From assembly GCF_954871325.1 (NCBI RefSeq), contig NC_088775.1, forward strand, positions 84,793,561 to 84,857,560: DNA of 64,000 nucleotides. The letters are read 5' to 3'. Of the stretch, positions 1 to 12,664 are shown in pieces. Under the pieces are notes generated by a model. The model did no database searches. It was not told where the DNA came from and worked only from the letters and a program-made list of their open reading frames with translations. Source of the stretch: Gordionus sp. m RMFG-2023 (lineage: Eukaryota; Nematomorpha; Gordioida; Chordodea; Parachordodidae). Each line of letters begins with the position of its first letter. Positions within the stretch are counted from its first letter, which is position 1. Position numbers and translations under genes: made by a program.

Positions 1-1380
1 TTGTATAAATCTTATTTTAAAAAAACTATATATATATCGTTTTTTTCATAAAAATATTTCTATAAATAGGTAACAACGTTTATTCAAAATTTATATTAAA
101 GATAAAAAGATTCAATTATCAAAAAAATAGGCCCTAAGGTTTAATTTAATTAGTAGTAAATATTTTAATTTAATTGGTAGTAAATATTATATTGTGGATT
201 TTGATAAATAAAAGTTTTTTTTTCTCGACTTGTTAAAAACAATAATTGTGTAGATATTTATATTAATAAGCTTTATTGAGTTTAAAATTTGTTTCAAAAA
301 TTTTTTAAATTATAAAACTTTGAAGAAATCTAATGATATATTTTTGAAATTATCACAAATATGGATTGGCCATATTTTTATTTTTCTATTTAAAAAAAAG
401 GCTTATTTCTTGTAGATATTTTTAATTTGATATTATATTAATTTACATTTCTGTTAATAAATTAAAATAAGGTATTCATTGAATATAAGGAAATAATGAT
501 AATAGAATTATTATAACTATCCATTAACATTATTATAGAAATCTTAGCAAAAAAAATATTAAATTTATTCCAAAATATAGTAGAAATACAAACCATACCT
601 AATATGACAGATATATTGTTATTGTTGAATTATTATAAACAAATTCAAAACCTGACACATTATTTATTCTTTCTGGTGAATAATATTTTAATAAACAAAA
701 GTAACCAATTTAAGAATTAAGCTTAAAGGCCCTGTTCTAGGTCGGCTTAATACTTAATAGGAGGCTATTTACCCGTCTCTTAAGTATCGGCTAAATAGCC
801 AAAAAGCAAAGAAAAATTTTTAAAATAAAACAATAAAAGCAATGCCACCAAATATTTAAAATAATCCAAAATATGGTGTCCTCTATTAAATACTTTTTAG
901 ACTGTAAGCAATTAAGTATTTAAATTAAGCCAATCTAGAACACGGCTAGATAACTTATACCTCTAAATGTTCAGTTGGTTTATTCTGATTGTATAGAACT
1001 ATTTGAAAATAATTTGGTCCTGTTAAGTACTTTATATGCTTTTTATATTTTAATAAGTAAATAATATTCGCTTTAGAGTAACATTGGTCCCTTTTCTGGA
1101 AATAAAGTACTTTTTCGCACAAATTATTTATTAAAATATCATATAATATAAAAATTCATCTGTATAATAAAAATCGTTTGTTATTTGGAAGTTTTGCGGA
1201 AAATGTGCTATGGAAAACGCTTTGAATAAACGATGGGAAAAAAATTCCCAAATTTTGAAATCAGATCTAAATCATTTTTTATGAAAAGCTTTTTTGATTT
1301 ATTTGAAAATAAATGTTTAAAAATTTAACAAATCGATCAAGTTCATTTCTGAACTTGACTCGATACTCATTTTTTACAGG
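1..1380. repeat. diverged direct copy of the 3' flank of the SDR gene
   Basis: This stretch aligns in order with about 6780-8440: the motif around 'aaaaagattcaattatc' (107 and 6847), 'tttattgagt' (271 and 7147), 'ggtattca.tgaat' (472 and 7191), 'ctttctggtgaa' (669 and 8050) and 'atttgaaaataatttggtcc' (1001 and 8095). Since the second copy lies directly 3' of the SDR gene, the first is probably the 3' flank of another SDR copy outside the window. No gene is seen in it. Indels and A-tract differences make the copy diverged rather than recent. Confidence 0.7.
728..946. mobile_element. PIF/Harbinger-like MITE
   Basis: Terminal inverted repeats: the left end reads GGCCCTGTTCTAGGTCGGCT, and the right end is the inverse of GCCGTGTTCTAGATTGGCT. 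The GGCCCTGTT start resembles PIF/Harbinger (Tourist-like) termini. The element is absent from the otherwise similar duplicate near 8090, so it probably inserted after that duplication. A clean 3-bp target duplication could not be set by eye. Confidence 0.5.
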
Positions 1381-2780
1381 CCGTATATGGTTTATGGCTA
1401 CATGGCCAATTTTCCTACACTTCAAACAAATTCGTGAAGCATTTCCATTTTGATAAAATTATTTTTAGAAAAATTTTGAATAATTTTTATACAATTTTAA
1501 ATTAAAATCTAGATAGGAGAGACAGGGGATCTTGTGAGCCTTGAGGTTTTCTTTTAGAGTACTCAACTCTAATGGTTAATTTAATCGAATATGTAAAACT
1601 ACATTGTGCATATCCGGCTATAATTTTTTTTAATATCGGATCACATATGAAATTTTTTTAACACAATATAGACCCTCAAAAGTAACATTTTTAAATGCAA
1701 TTTATCAAAAATGAAAAATAATAAAAAGTTTTAATTATCCAATAACTATCTTATATAAAAAATTAAACCCTATTCTATAAAATTAATTTTTACTTGAACG
1801 AAAAATATGTTTAAACTGCCATAAAATTAAATTTTAATGATATTGAGAATGTGGGGCAACTTTTTATTGGTTCATCTTCATATGAGCTTTTTGAGCGTTA
1901 TTTTTAAAATTTATTTTTGCCTATTGAAATTTGAATTACAAAGAAGAATAACTAATAAATGATGAGATCATTAATAAATTTATTAAAAATCCGTCCTTAC
2001 TACCAATTACGGAGAAAACACATTTAGGTTATTTGACAGTAAAAAGTAAATCAAGATGAATGATTAAACAACAAGATTTAAAATTGTCTACAACAAGATA
2101 AATATTCAAGAAAGTGATAGAAACTATATTAAACAATTATCTAATAAATGCTATAAAATGTCTATGGGTCTTTATACCAAGTAAATGCTCTTTTTTTGCA
2201 AGGATCCTATTGCAATTTTAATCTTTTCTTCTATTTGTTCTGTCAATAAATTTCACTAGTTTTTTTATATTTATTTTCCATTTATATTTTATAATAATTA
2301 ATATTAGCAGCTCAAGAGTGCACCCTTCCCCGTGTGTAGCTCATACTTTCCCAACTATTTTTTTAGTAAAAAAATTAATATTGTTAAAAAAATATATATA
2401 TACCATTTTTTAAATAATTATTTTTATGTATAGCTAGCAATAAATGGAATAAAAATGAAATATTATTTATTAAATATTATAAAGTAATTTTAATTTTATT
2501 GACCTTTGCTTTTTAGGGCTCGTATGCTCCCCGGTCTCCCCTATATATATTTTTTTAAAACTAATTATCTTATAATTAAAAAAATTCATCTTTTATCGTA
2601 GTTTAAATGAGATAAAAAAGAACAAAGAGTTTATTATTAATTGTAAGCTATCTTTTTAATATTTTAAAATGGTAGGCCGGTGTTAGTTGAACTTTGGCGA
2701 TCTATCTGGCTTATTTTCTAAAGAAGTTCCCATCTCTGAAATAAGACTACAGTTCGTCCATTAGAGGGATATCTAAATTT
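1381..2780. other. AT-rich intergenic DNA, no gene seen
   Basis: No exon-like segment in either strand. Short less AT-rich patches at 2310-2350 and 2515-2545 resemble decayed transposon termini (a 'tatgctccccggtctccc' patch recurs in similar form near 63604) but could not be assigned to a family. Confidence 0.5.
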
Positions 2781-2943
<163 letters not shown>

Positions 2944-3506
2944 ATCTTAATAATGGTTGCCTCAGGTTATGTGATTGAATGATTTTTATTTTATTAAAAT
3001 ACAGAAATAATTTAAAATTCCTTTTGTTCTTTTTTTTTTACCTCTGATCATTTGTGAAAAAAAAATATACAAAGAAAATAATGGAAAAAAAAGGATATTA
3101 TAATTTATAATTTACCACTTCTCATAAAAAAAATCTAATTTATATTGTAGCCTAGAGATGAAAAGTCCAGACTATATAAACAAATTATATCTAAAAACTG
3201 TTTTAAATTTTAAAAAATTGGTAAAATTCTCAAACATGTTAATCAGATTAAGCAGATTTGAATATGATATAAACCAAATTTAAATTTTGTTTATAATATA
3301 TTTATATATTCCTATAAGATATAAAGAAAGATTATAAAAATTATTTACAAAGTGACTTGTACTTTTGCAACTTAACTGCAACTAGTTACTCATGATAATA
3401 ATTATAAGAATGTAATTTGTAAGTAAATTAGTTACAAACAACATTATGCACTAATAAATATGATGTGTATTTTTTACATTTATTTATTGTTATAATAGTA
3501 CATTAA

Positions 3507-3710
3507 GTTGTTAAACGGCTCGATTTGAGCCAACTCAATATTTTAGCCAGAAAAATATTGTCTCACCTTCGAGATTTGGCTATAATAGATGTCCAAACCT
3601 TTATGCCAAATATAAGCAAAATCTTAAGGCTTGCCATGATAGTTTTCTAAATAAAACATTGAGTTTAGCCGTTTTTAAAAATCGGCTCAAAATAAACCGT
3701 GTAACAACAC
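3507..3710. mobile_element. TA-flanked hairpin MITE, copy 1
   Basis: Member of a dispersed family (see 29529, 33687, 45711, 48213, 50288). The left end begins GTTGTTAAACGGCTCG, the right end is its inverse, and the body is itself palindromic (about 100-bp arms), so the whole unit folds as a hairpin. It lies 370 bp upstream of the SDR start codon. The right side is followed by TA, the usual Tc1/mariner target; the left TA is eroded. Confidence 0.7.
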
Positions 3711-4078
3711 TAATTATTAATATTTCTTTTTGATTTTATACTTACAATTTGATAAAATAAATTATTTTTTTATTTGTTAAAACTTCTTATGTTAGTTAAT
3801 TAATAAAAAAGAAAAGTTTGTTAAAATTTTTAAAAATAAAATATTTAAAATTTAACACCTCGTTCTTAATTATTACATTTATACCCCACCCTCCCCTCTT
3901 CCCTACGCCTATTGGGTTTAACAAAAAAATATAGCGTTGTTGTATTTTATTGTATTATAGTTTATTTTTCAACCTTGAAGAATTGTAATAAAAAAATAAT
4001 GTCATACTAAATTTCAATTTTTTTTAAGGAAACCTTTTTTTAAAAAATTATTAAAATTTCAAAAAAAATCTGTTAATA

Positions 4079-6651
4079 ATGGAAAAGTGGCAAAATAAAG
4101 TTGTCTTAGTGACAGGAGCTTCTAAAGGATTGGGGAAATGTATCGCTCAAATTTTGGCTAATTACGGAATGATAGTTGTTGCCTGCGCAAGAAGCATGGA
4201 TAAATTACAAGTATAATAATATATATGATGAATTCGTTCGTAATAAAATTTAGAAAATTCATGTTTTATCATGAATTTAATAGTGCTTTGGAATTTTGCT
4301 CATAATCCATCGACAAAATTTCGAGGCTTAAATTATATTATTTTGGCGTAAAAATTTTGACATCGCTCTTAAACAATATTTAAAAGGCTCAACCTACTTA
4401 CTCATGTTTGTTATATATTCTCATACTTCAAGTTTTATTATGGTATATTTTCCTGATGATTCTGTTTTTTTGATCTTTTTTTTGAAAGACTACGCGTCAC
4501 AATGATACTATACCTTTGGATGGAATGAATGCGACTAGGATATTAATCTTAAAAGAAACTATAATTTTAACGACCCCTTCTCACATCTATATATTTCTGA
4601 TATTTAAATCATACCAATTCTAGAAGTTTCGAGATAATTTTGGCAAAGATAGTTGATGAAATAGATTAATTAATCTTACACAACTTATCCAAGATCTAGC
4701 CAAAGACGCTAAAATAAAATTGCCTGAAAACATGAATATAATCATCTAATGACCCATTCAATAATTTCACAACGAATTACCATAAGTCCTCACTCTTTTC
4801 TTTTTATAAGAAGATTTTGTAAGGTTGTGTCCATTTAATGTCAAACTTTCAAAAGATTTTTAAAAAGTTTAAAGGAATCTTTGAGTAAAATATTTTGTCA
4901 AACTTTTAAAAAAAAATTGATAATATGGTATGGACATGCTTTTTGTTTTTATATTAGAAAGAAAAATTAAATATATACTTTATTTTCATAAATTCGAAAT
5001 TTCAATTTTTTAAAAAATTTTTAAAAGGTATATCGATTTCTAATTTATATATTTTTATTTAATAAATAAATCTAAGTTATATTATGCAAGTCCCACGAAT
5101 GTATTTTTTTTTAAAAAAATAATATATATATTATTAATCTCAGGAGTTGGTTAAGAATTGTAAAGGCAAACCTGGCGAGGCTGGTTCTATAGACGCGGTA
5201 AGGTGTGATATGTCCAAGGTGGAAGACATTCTCAGACTGTTTAAGCACATAGAACAAAAGTACAGAACACTGCACGCATGTGTCAATAATGCCGGATTAG
5301 GTACCCCCGACTATTTCCTGCCTATTCAAAGCAACGGGAAATACGATCGAGAACTGGAAGATAAGGACAAGGGCAAGATTTACGAAGACTGGAAATATCT
5401 CTTAGAGGTTAACGTTTTGGGTCTAGCCATTTGTTCTAAAGAGTCAATAAATTTGATGGCTAAATCAGGTGTAAAAGATGGACTGATAGTTAACGTTAGT
5501 AGCATTGTAGGACAGCAGGTCATTTTGATGAAATTCGACGACAAGTCAAGCTTTTACAGTCATATGTATATTGCGTCTAAACACGCTGTCACAGCTATCA
5601 CTCAATGCTTGAGACTAGAAGTACAGCAACATCCCTACGCCAACGCTACAAGAATAGTGACTCTCTACCCCGGTGTTATTAAAACCGATTTCATTGATAA
5701 TGACGATAGAGGTTTATTCTTTTTTTAAAAAAAAATAAAATAAGTTTGTTATCATTCAATTTTTTTAATTAAGATTGAACTTACCCCTCCTTTTAAATCC
5801 AAAAAAATTACAAATTTTTATAATTGCTTCTTAGAAAATTATTTACTATGAAAACTAGAGATCTGCAAATCAATGCCCAGCCCGAGCCCAGGTCTATTTT
5901 TAAAAAAATTAATTTCGGTTCGGGCTAGGTTAAGTTTAATATTTTTTTAAAAAATTTCGGTCAGGGCCGGGTGAGGCTTATAATTTTAAATATGAGATCA
6001 TTACATTCAAATAAGTTGATATATGGAATTCTTGCAAGAAAATGGCGCTAATATTTTATATTTGTAGAATATTTTTTTTTACAGTCAAAAAATTAAAATT
6101 TTTCTATATTTAAATAAATTGAGTCGGGTGGACGAATAATTATTATATCGGATCGGGCTTTTCGAGACAAATAAAATTTGTTCCCGATGCGGATCATTAA
6201 TGAAAACACTGAAGAAATCATTACAAAATTTATCTATCAATAAAAATTAGAAATTGATTATTTTAAATCTCATTCAACCCGAGAAAGATTTGTTGCTAAT
6301 CTTTTTAGGCTCATACCCCTTAGTTGACTCTTACTGAGATAATAGCGCCTGATCAACCATTAAATAATTAATCTTAACTAGTGTGGTTAGATAAGATAGG
6401 CAGATTTTTAATCTTGAATGGGAACTTAGAAACTCTTACTTACTATAAAAATATACGTGTGAAATTTTTTTTTAAAGTTATTCATTCATATTAATATCGC
6501 AATTTTAGGCAAAAGTTTCTACGAGAAATATAGTTTTTTAACTCCGGAGGATGTATGCGACGCTATGTTGGCCGCGTTCAGGTGCAGTAATTCGGTACAA
6601 ATAGACGGTATAACGATAAACCCCGCCTGCACCCCTGGAAAATTATCTTAA
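4079..6651 (+). CDS. DHRS11-like: short-chain dehydrogenase/reductase, DHRS11-like (3 exons)
   Basis: Three exons, 4079-4210, 5144-5711 and 6509-6651, join in phase (0, then 1) to 280 codons, close to the 260 of vertebrate DHRS11. Visible Rossmann and catalytic landmarks: TGASKGLG at residues 12-19 (dinucleotide binding), NNAG at 92-95, catalytic Asn in EVNVLG (N134), Ser in NVSSI (S164) and YIASK (Y186, K190). Cytosolic NADP(H)-dependent reductases of this family act on ketosteroids and other carbonyls; the substrate here is unknown. The opening MEKWQNKVVLVTGAS and the closing TPEDV segment follow DHRS11 closely. Residues about 103-125 form a longer charged loop than in DHRS11, and the Ser-to-Tyr spacing is about 22 rather than 13 residues, so the active-site loop is expanded. 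Introns of 933 and 797 nt; the second carries a hAT MITE. All splice sites are GT-AG. Function is inferred from motifs. Confidence 0.93.
5856..6199. mobile_element. non-autonomous hAT element in SDR intron 2
   Basis: The left end TAGAGATCTGCAAA and the right end GCGGATCATTA are imperfect inverted repeats. The flanks are a perfect 8-bp duplication, ATGAAAAC at 5848-5855 and 6200-6207, the hAT hallmark. The interior has C/G-rich 'gcccgagccc' blocks. A similar terminus recurs at 23545-23948 and near 45466. Confidence 0.85.
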
Positions 6652-6710
6652 AATATGTAGTGTTGTGCAGATTTGATTGAAAATATTTCCATATTTTAAT
6701 TTAATTTGCA

Positions 6711-6716
6711 AATAAA
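6711..6716 (+). promoter_or_regulatory. poly(A) signal of the SDR gene
   Basis: Canonical AATAAA 60 nt after the SDR stop codon. In such AT-rich DNA the hexamer occurs often by chance; position is the main support. Confidence 0.5.
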
Positions 6717-6779
6717 ATTACTTAAAAAGTACAGTTACTCTTTTATATTTATATAAAATCCAGTTTACAAAAATTATAT

Positions 6780-8440
6780 ATCGTTTCCAGAATAAATCTT
6801 TTATAAATAAATGACAATATTTTATGGCAAATTTCTATATAAGATAAAAAGATTCAATTATCAAAAAAAATAGGCCCTAAAGTTTAATTTAATTTGTAAA
6901 GAGATATTCATGATGTTGTCCAAATAAAAGGTTTTTTTTTCTCAACTTGTTAAAAAAAAATAATTCAGCATTTTAATTTTATTAAATATAACCAGTCCGG
7001 GCCTAAAGTTTTTTTTAACCTGGGCCGGGCTGTATATTTTAAAACTAAATGTTATAAATCGCCATTATTATCTATAAAAATTTAAACTATATATAATATA
7101 TTCTTAAAAAACCCGGTCTGGCCATGCAAATGGTTTATTATTTTTTTATTGAGTCTAAAATTTGTTTCCAAAGTTTAGAAAACCAAAATAGGTATTCAAT
7201 GAATTTAAGGAAACAATAATAATAGAATAATTAGATAACTATCCATGGTCATTGTAATAAAGCATGACTGGAGTATATCAAAATTTTAAAGGTTTGTTGT
7301 CATAAACATAAAAAGATAAATCTTAATTTACCAATCCTTTAATTTAAGTTGTCTGTTATACTCATATACATTTATAATAATATAATCAAAATTATATAAT
7401 AATAAAAAAAATTGAAGTGGAAAATTAAAAAGTAAAATTATAAAAAACATTATAAAGTAATAAAAAATTATTTTCCAAAAACTAAAAAGTAAAATCTCAA
7501 ATCATAAAAAAAATATTAAACTTTCCTTAAATTAACTTAACATACGCTTTCGTTTTTTTCTAATTAACATAGTTAAAAAATTTTAAATTAATATAAATAC
7601 AAAAAAAACTTGAACCAAAATAAATTCTATCAAATTATATATAATATATAAACAAATCATTTGCATATATGTCGATATCACAATAATCATTATTTTTATT
7701 ATAGAAATGAATATTTAGCAGATCAGATAATACATTTATTGATAGTTTATGTATGTTCATATTGAAAGATTTTTTACAATAAATATGCATAAATTTTTAT
7801 ATAAATTTTATACAATTTACAATATATTTATTGAATTGTTACAAACAATTACATATTTACAAATCCTTATATAATTTTGATTCCTTATAAGTTATAGCAG
7901 CATCAATAGATTTTCCATCTTTATCCATTATTTTCTCTTAAATGCATCTATTAATTTGATATTGTAAAACATTTAAGATATTCATTGTTACATTCATTTT
8001 ACGTTATAATATTAATTAATGCAAAGTTTTTTGATAAAAAAATGTATAAACTTTCTGGTGAAAAATATTTTATTAAAAGCAAAAAATAAGTAGCTATTTG
8101 AAAATAATTTGGTCCTGTAAGTACGTTATATGCTTTATACATTTTAATAAGTAGCATTAGAATAATAGCATTGATCTCCTTTTCTGGGAATATGGCACTT
8201 TTTTGCACAAATAATTTATTTAATTAACACATCTTGTAATATAAAAAATCATTTGTTAGAATGGCTTGCTTAGCAGTTTAAAAATTTGGCCAGCATAAAT
8301 AAATATATTAGAAGATTTTGAAGTCAGATCTAAATTATTTTTCATAAGTGGTTTTTTGATTTATTTTTATAAAATAAATTTTCAAAAATTTAACAAATCG
8401 AGCAAGTTCATTTCTAAACTTGACTCGATTCAATTTTGAA
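6780..8440. repeat. second copy of the segment at 1-1380
   Basis: Aligns with 1-1380 as listed there, with extra AT-rich sequence (about 7260-8000) missing from the first copy. A block at 6985-7115 ('gtccgggcc', 'cctgggccgggct') resembles the interior of the hAT MITE family at 5856. No coding sequence seen. Confidence 0.7.
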
Positions 8441-8686
8441 CCGAACCGGACCGATGTAAATATAAAATATATAATTTCTTATATGTTATAAAACTTATTT
8501 TAAAAAATGGGTCGCTATTGATCATTTTTCAATATTTAGATACCTTAGGATTTATTATATTTTAATCATGCAAATTTATTATTTTTAGGGAAATAGGAAT
8601 TTATTTTATATACATTAAATATATTTAATAAAACATAAATTAATAAATACCTTTAAGCAATATTTATACAAATTATTAACGCCATC
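8385..8686. mobile_element. right-end fragment of the GATGGCG inverted-repeat element
   Basis: Matches the right arm of the element at 21582-23340: an inner 'gaaccgaaccggaccgatgt' block, then an AT-rich stretch and the terminal ACGCCATC followed by TA. The left arm is missing here, though a related inner piece is at 1325-1375. Confidence 0.6.
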
Positions 8687-8689
8687 TAT

Positions 8690-9720
8690 ATTTTACAATT
8701 TTATTTTTATTATTTAAGATATCTTTTGAATAGAAAATAAAGTAAAAGTGCTAGGTACGTGGAAAAAGAAATAAAATATTATAAAATAATAATAAAAATA
8801 ACTATTTAAATAATAAATAGAATAAATTATACAAATATAATATAAAACTAATTTTAAATTATAATAATTAAGTTATAATATATTATAACATTAATTAAAA
8901 TTATAATATTAAGTTATAATAAAATTGTAGTAACAATTATTATATTGCTTACCTCTAGTTATTTTATTAAAATATTATGTTATATTTTTCACTTTTATAT
9001 CTTTAACTTGGTAAAAGAAAAAAAAATTCCTCGCAAAAAAGTCCTTGATAATAAATCCCGGGGAATAAATTCCCCGGAATATCTGAGCATTAATAAATAA
9101 TTCCAGACATGACTGACAGTCATTCATGTCCACGTTAAGTATCTATTCTGGACATTTAAAAAAAATTTTAAGCATTTCTATTTTCATTCTAGGCGATTAA
9201 TATGGCAATCTTAAAAATATGAGACTTTATAAAACGGATGGTAGCTTTTGAGATACTTTTGTAATTTAGTAGAGATAGCATAAAAAGTATAGATTTGTTA
9301 CATTTTGGGAAGAGAACATGATAGATTTTATGGAAATGGAAGAAAATTATGGAAGAGGTTTTACAATTTAAAATTGATAAAAAAAAATGTGAAAGCAAGT
9401 TTTTACATAGAAAGAAGGAGGGTTAAATCCATAATCCGCTTTATCAATAGATATTGTGAAAACAGATCATTTTGTTATATTATATTTGCCATGGTGGGAA
9501 GGGGGAGGGGGGGGGGTATTTCCAATTTACCTTTCTACACCACTGGTAACTATCATTTAATTTTTCTATGAGAGTGATTAGTTTTCTTAAGTTACGTATT
9601 TTTTTCGAAAATATGCTAACTACCTTATCAAAATTTGTCATAAATTTGCTCTAAATAGTTACTTAATACATTGCAAGAAATATATTTTTACTTACCAACA
9701 GAGTGTTAAAGTAGTGCAAT
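8690..9720. other. AT-rich DNA, no gene seen
   Basis: Nearly pure A/T up to 9050, then mixed sequence with a poly-G run near 9500-9520 of the kind found at several transposon ends here. Overlapping short open frames on both strands show no family signature. Confidence 0.5.
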
Positions 9721-9729
9721 ATAATTTCT

Positions 9730-10800
9730 GTAGCAATGGCATAAATTTTATATTATTTATTGCTTTCATATGGCGATTATAAAGGAGCCAGGCATGCACA
9801 ATCCAATAAATGGAAAATCATTCTCATATAAAATCGTTTCCATTTAATGTCTGTCCTATATAACTCCACTAGCATATCGTGTAGACTCCATCCATTCCCT
9901 CATTATGAAGAACGATATCCCTACTAATACCTAAACATTATTTAATGGCATTTGTTGCCTTTCCATGGTATATTTCAAATTCATATATAAATCTGTAAAA
10001 GCCACATAGGGCAAATACTTTATATCCATCGATTTAATGTATACTTTTATCCCCCAATATGGGGCTTTGATTTAATGTTATTTTAAAAATGTCCCTAGAA
10101 GTGAATTATTAACTCGCCTATAGCTAGCTTGCTTCTCTTCAAGTTTGATTTTTTTGAAATTATTTTTTAGTTAACATTAAAGGGTTAAATTTTGAATAAT
10201 TTTTTGTATCCTTTATCATCCCTATTTACCATATCTTTGCTATTATTAATTATGGAAATATTTCCGGATCAAAAAGAAACGATTGCGGGACATAGTTTCC
10301 GCCACTGGTGGAATAGATGTCGACCAATATTATCCTATCAAAGGCATCTTAGCTAAGCTAGTATAAATGTGTATCCCAATAAATTTGTCAATTTCATCGC
10401 TATTTGAACTTATAGATTTACCACAATATTGGAAGTAAATAATATTTGTTTCCAATACAAAATTGCTAATCAGCTGGTTGTCCAAAAATTTATCAAAATA
10501 GGTTAAAGGAATTAAATCCTGCTCAGGAATTTCCAGTAGGGATTAATTCTGTATTCATATTTCCGATGTCTTTTTTACACCAAAGGGGGTTATCTTTTAT
10601 TTTAATTAGGGAATCTTCGATTATATCCTCTAATTCAAGACCTAGTTTATTTGTAATATAAGTAGATGTCGACAAATCATCTGTCAGTAAAGGATAATAA
10701 TTTAAATGTCTACTACGTCTGAGCTCTCTATATCAGCCTCAGATATATCACCCTCGGGGATAAGTGTAGTCATATCTATATTTATATTGATATAAAAAGC
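9730..10800 (-). pseudogene. decayed piggyBac (PGBD-type) transposase
   Basis: Reading the - strand from about 10800, pieces in shifting frames follow the piggyBac transposase order: LIPLTYFDKFLDNQLISNF, then LETNIIYFQYC, then DEIDKFIGIHIY (about 10390), then YWSTSIPPVAETMSRNRFF (about 10300), then a GYKVFALCGFY and EIYHGKAT block (about 10010) and a FHLLDCACL-like end (about 9800). These correspond to the N-terminal DDE_Tnp_1_7 domain, the KP..G.K/Y.GK core and the final FHLLD region. Stops and frameshifts are frequent, so it is long dead. TTAA-flanked ends were not located. Confidence 0.8.
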
Positions 10801-11893
10801 ATCTTATATTACATGTTATTTACATAAAATATCTAATTAGAACCTCTTCCTATATCCAAGAAAACTCACTAATGGATATTAATAATCAATATAGGTAACT
10901 ATTATCAAAATCTAATCTAATTGCCACCCCTTCCCCATTTCCATTATCCTAAATCTATTTATCCTAAATATTCTATCTAAAATTTTTATTTATTGATAAA
11001 AATATTTAAGTGCGTAAGAAATATGACCATTGATTCCATATGGCATTGCTCAATCTTCAGCACCTATAATGATTAAAAGGATATTATTTATATTTTTGGC
11101 AAGTTTTGATAACCAGAAATATGAATTAAAAATGGATTTTAATACTATTGATTTTTTGAAATTGTATCTGATAATAAATTTTCAAAAAAGAATTGGTCCC
11201 AAATAACTGTTTACAAGGACTTATTTTAAAAATGGTTGAAGACCTTAGCTTAAAAACTATATCTTAAACAATGATATATATATAACTTTTTAAATAATTA
11301 AACATTACCACAAAAATATACTAGTAATTCTAAAAAATATTTATTTTTTTTATAAATGTTAGAATTTTAAATATTATATTTAATTCATTTACACATCGAA
11401 AATATTGCAAATTAATCTTTCGTCAGTTTTTTGTTAAATTATAGAAGTAGGAAACACAGAAGGCATGACAGTAATCTTAAAATAGATGCTTATTTTATTT
11501 GAAATGGGGAAAAATCCCAATCCTGGAAATGTTAATATAATCCCATATTGCATGAGATAGGCGTTATAGTTTGTTCTTTAATATTATCATTATATAGGAT
11601 AGGGTGGTATATAATTTGTAATGTTGAATTCTAACGATTTTCATTTGTTATTTTTATTACTCTTAATAAAATTTGCTTTTACCATTTTAAAAATTTTTGA
11701 TAATTTTTAATCCCGACATGCCCAGTAGGTTGTGCATTTGAAATATTAATTATGTGCGTTTTATTAAATTTAAAAATCTTATTTTGCTGGAGATGCATTC
11801 CAAAAGGTGTATAATACCCAACCTATAAATATTATGAACTTTTAAAAATATGGAAAAATTATGGAAAAATTATTAAAATATTAAATAAAGGTT
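10801..11893. other. intergenic, no gene seen
   Basis: AT-rich, no exon-like segment. It may include the non-coding end of the piggyBac element, but no terminal repeat was recognised. Confidence 0.4.
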
Positions 11894-11895
11894 TA

Positions 11896-12121
11896 TACAG
11901 TATTGTGATGATTTAATGAAACATATTGACTATTAAATTAGAACCCATCCATATAAAATTATTTTCTTTGCAAAAATAATTAAAATATAGACAAAGCATG
12001 ATTGAAAATTCTTTTATTACTCCTTTTGTTATTTTAATTATTTTTTCAAAGAAAATAATTTTATATGGATGAGTTTTAATTTAATTGTCAATATGTTTCA
12101 TTAAATCATCACAACACTGTA
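11896..12121. mobile_element. Tc1/mariner-type hairpin MITE
   Basis: Arms of about 95 bp are near-perfect inverse copies (left from TACAGTATTGTGATGATTTA, right its inverse) around a spacer of about 45 bp. TA lies at both borders (11894-11895 and 12122-12123), the usual Tc1/mariner target duplication. No coding capacity. Confidence 0.8.
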
Positions 12122-12664
12122 TAAAAGTTGATCATAAAGTTGTTTGAAATTTTTAGGATGGGTATTCTAAAACATATTGGAATGCTTTTTCGGCAAAATA
12201 GATCTTAAACTTTAATAAAACACGCTTAATTAATGATTTAAAATGTAAAAACTTACTGAGTATGTCGGAATAAACTAAAGTAATAATTAAAATTAATCTA
12301 AGATGAAAAAAAAATTTAAAGTAGAAAGTAATAATAAAATTCAATTTAATCTTTAACAGTCTACTCTTCAAGAAAACCATTGCGTCGTTCCTAGGTCAAC
12401 ATCAGTATCGATTTATATTATTTCTCATATGCGTCTCGTGTCGCCAATAATTGCATTAACAAGGTTCATTATAGAATCTTCTAAGTGTCTGTTGACACTC
12501 CTTTTCTTTAAAAATAGTCCGCTAGAGGATCATTTATAAGTTGAGATGAATAATTATGAGTGTTATAGTTTTCAATTGTTGTATTATGGTCATATCAAGC
12601 GGCAATGCATTTTTAATTGTTTTAGGTATTGGCGGTATCTTAGGAAGATTATAACTTTTACACT

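Noticed and set aside
9189-9571. Overlapping frames of 69 and 88 codons on opposite strands
   Set aside because: No family similarity, low-complexity composition, includes a poly-G run; judged chance frames.
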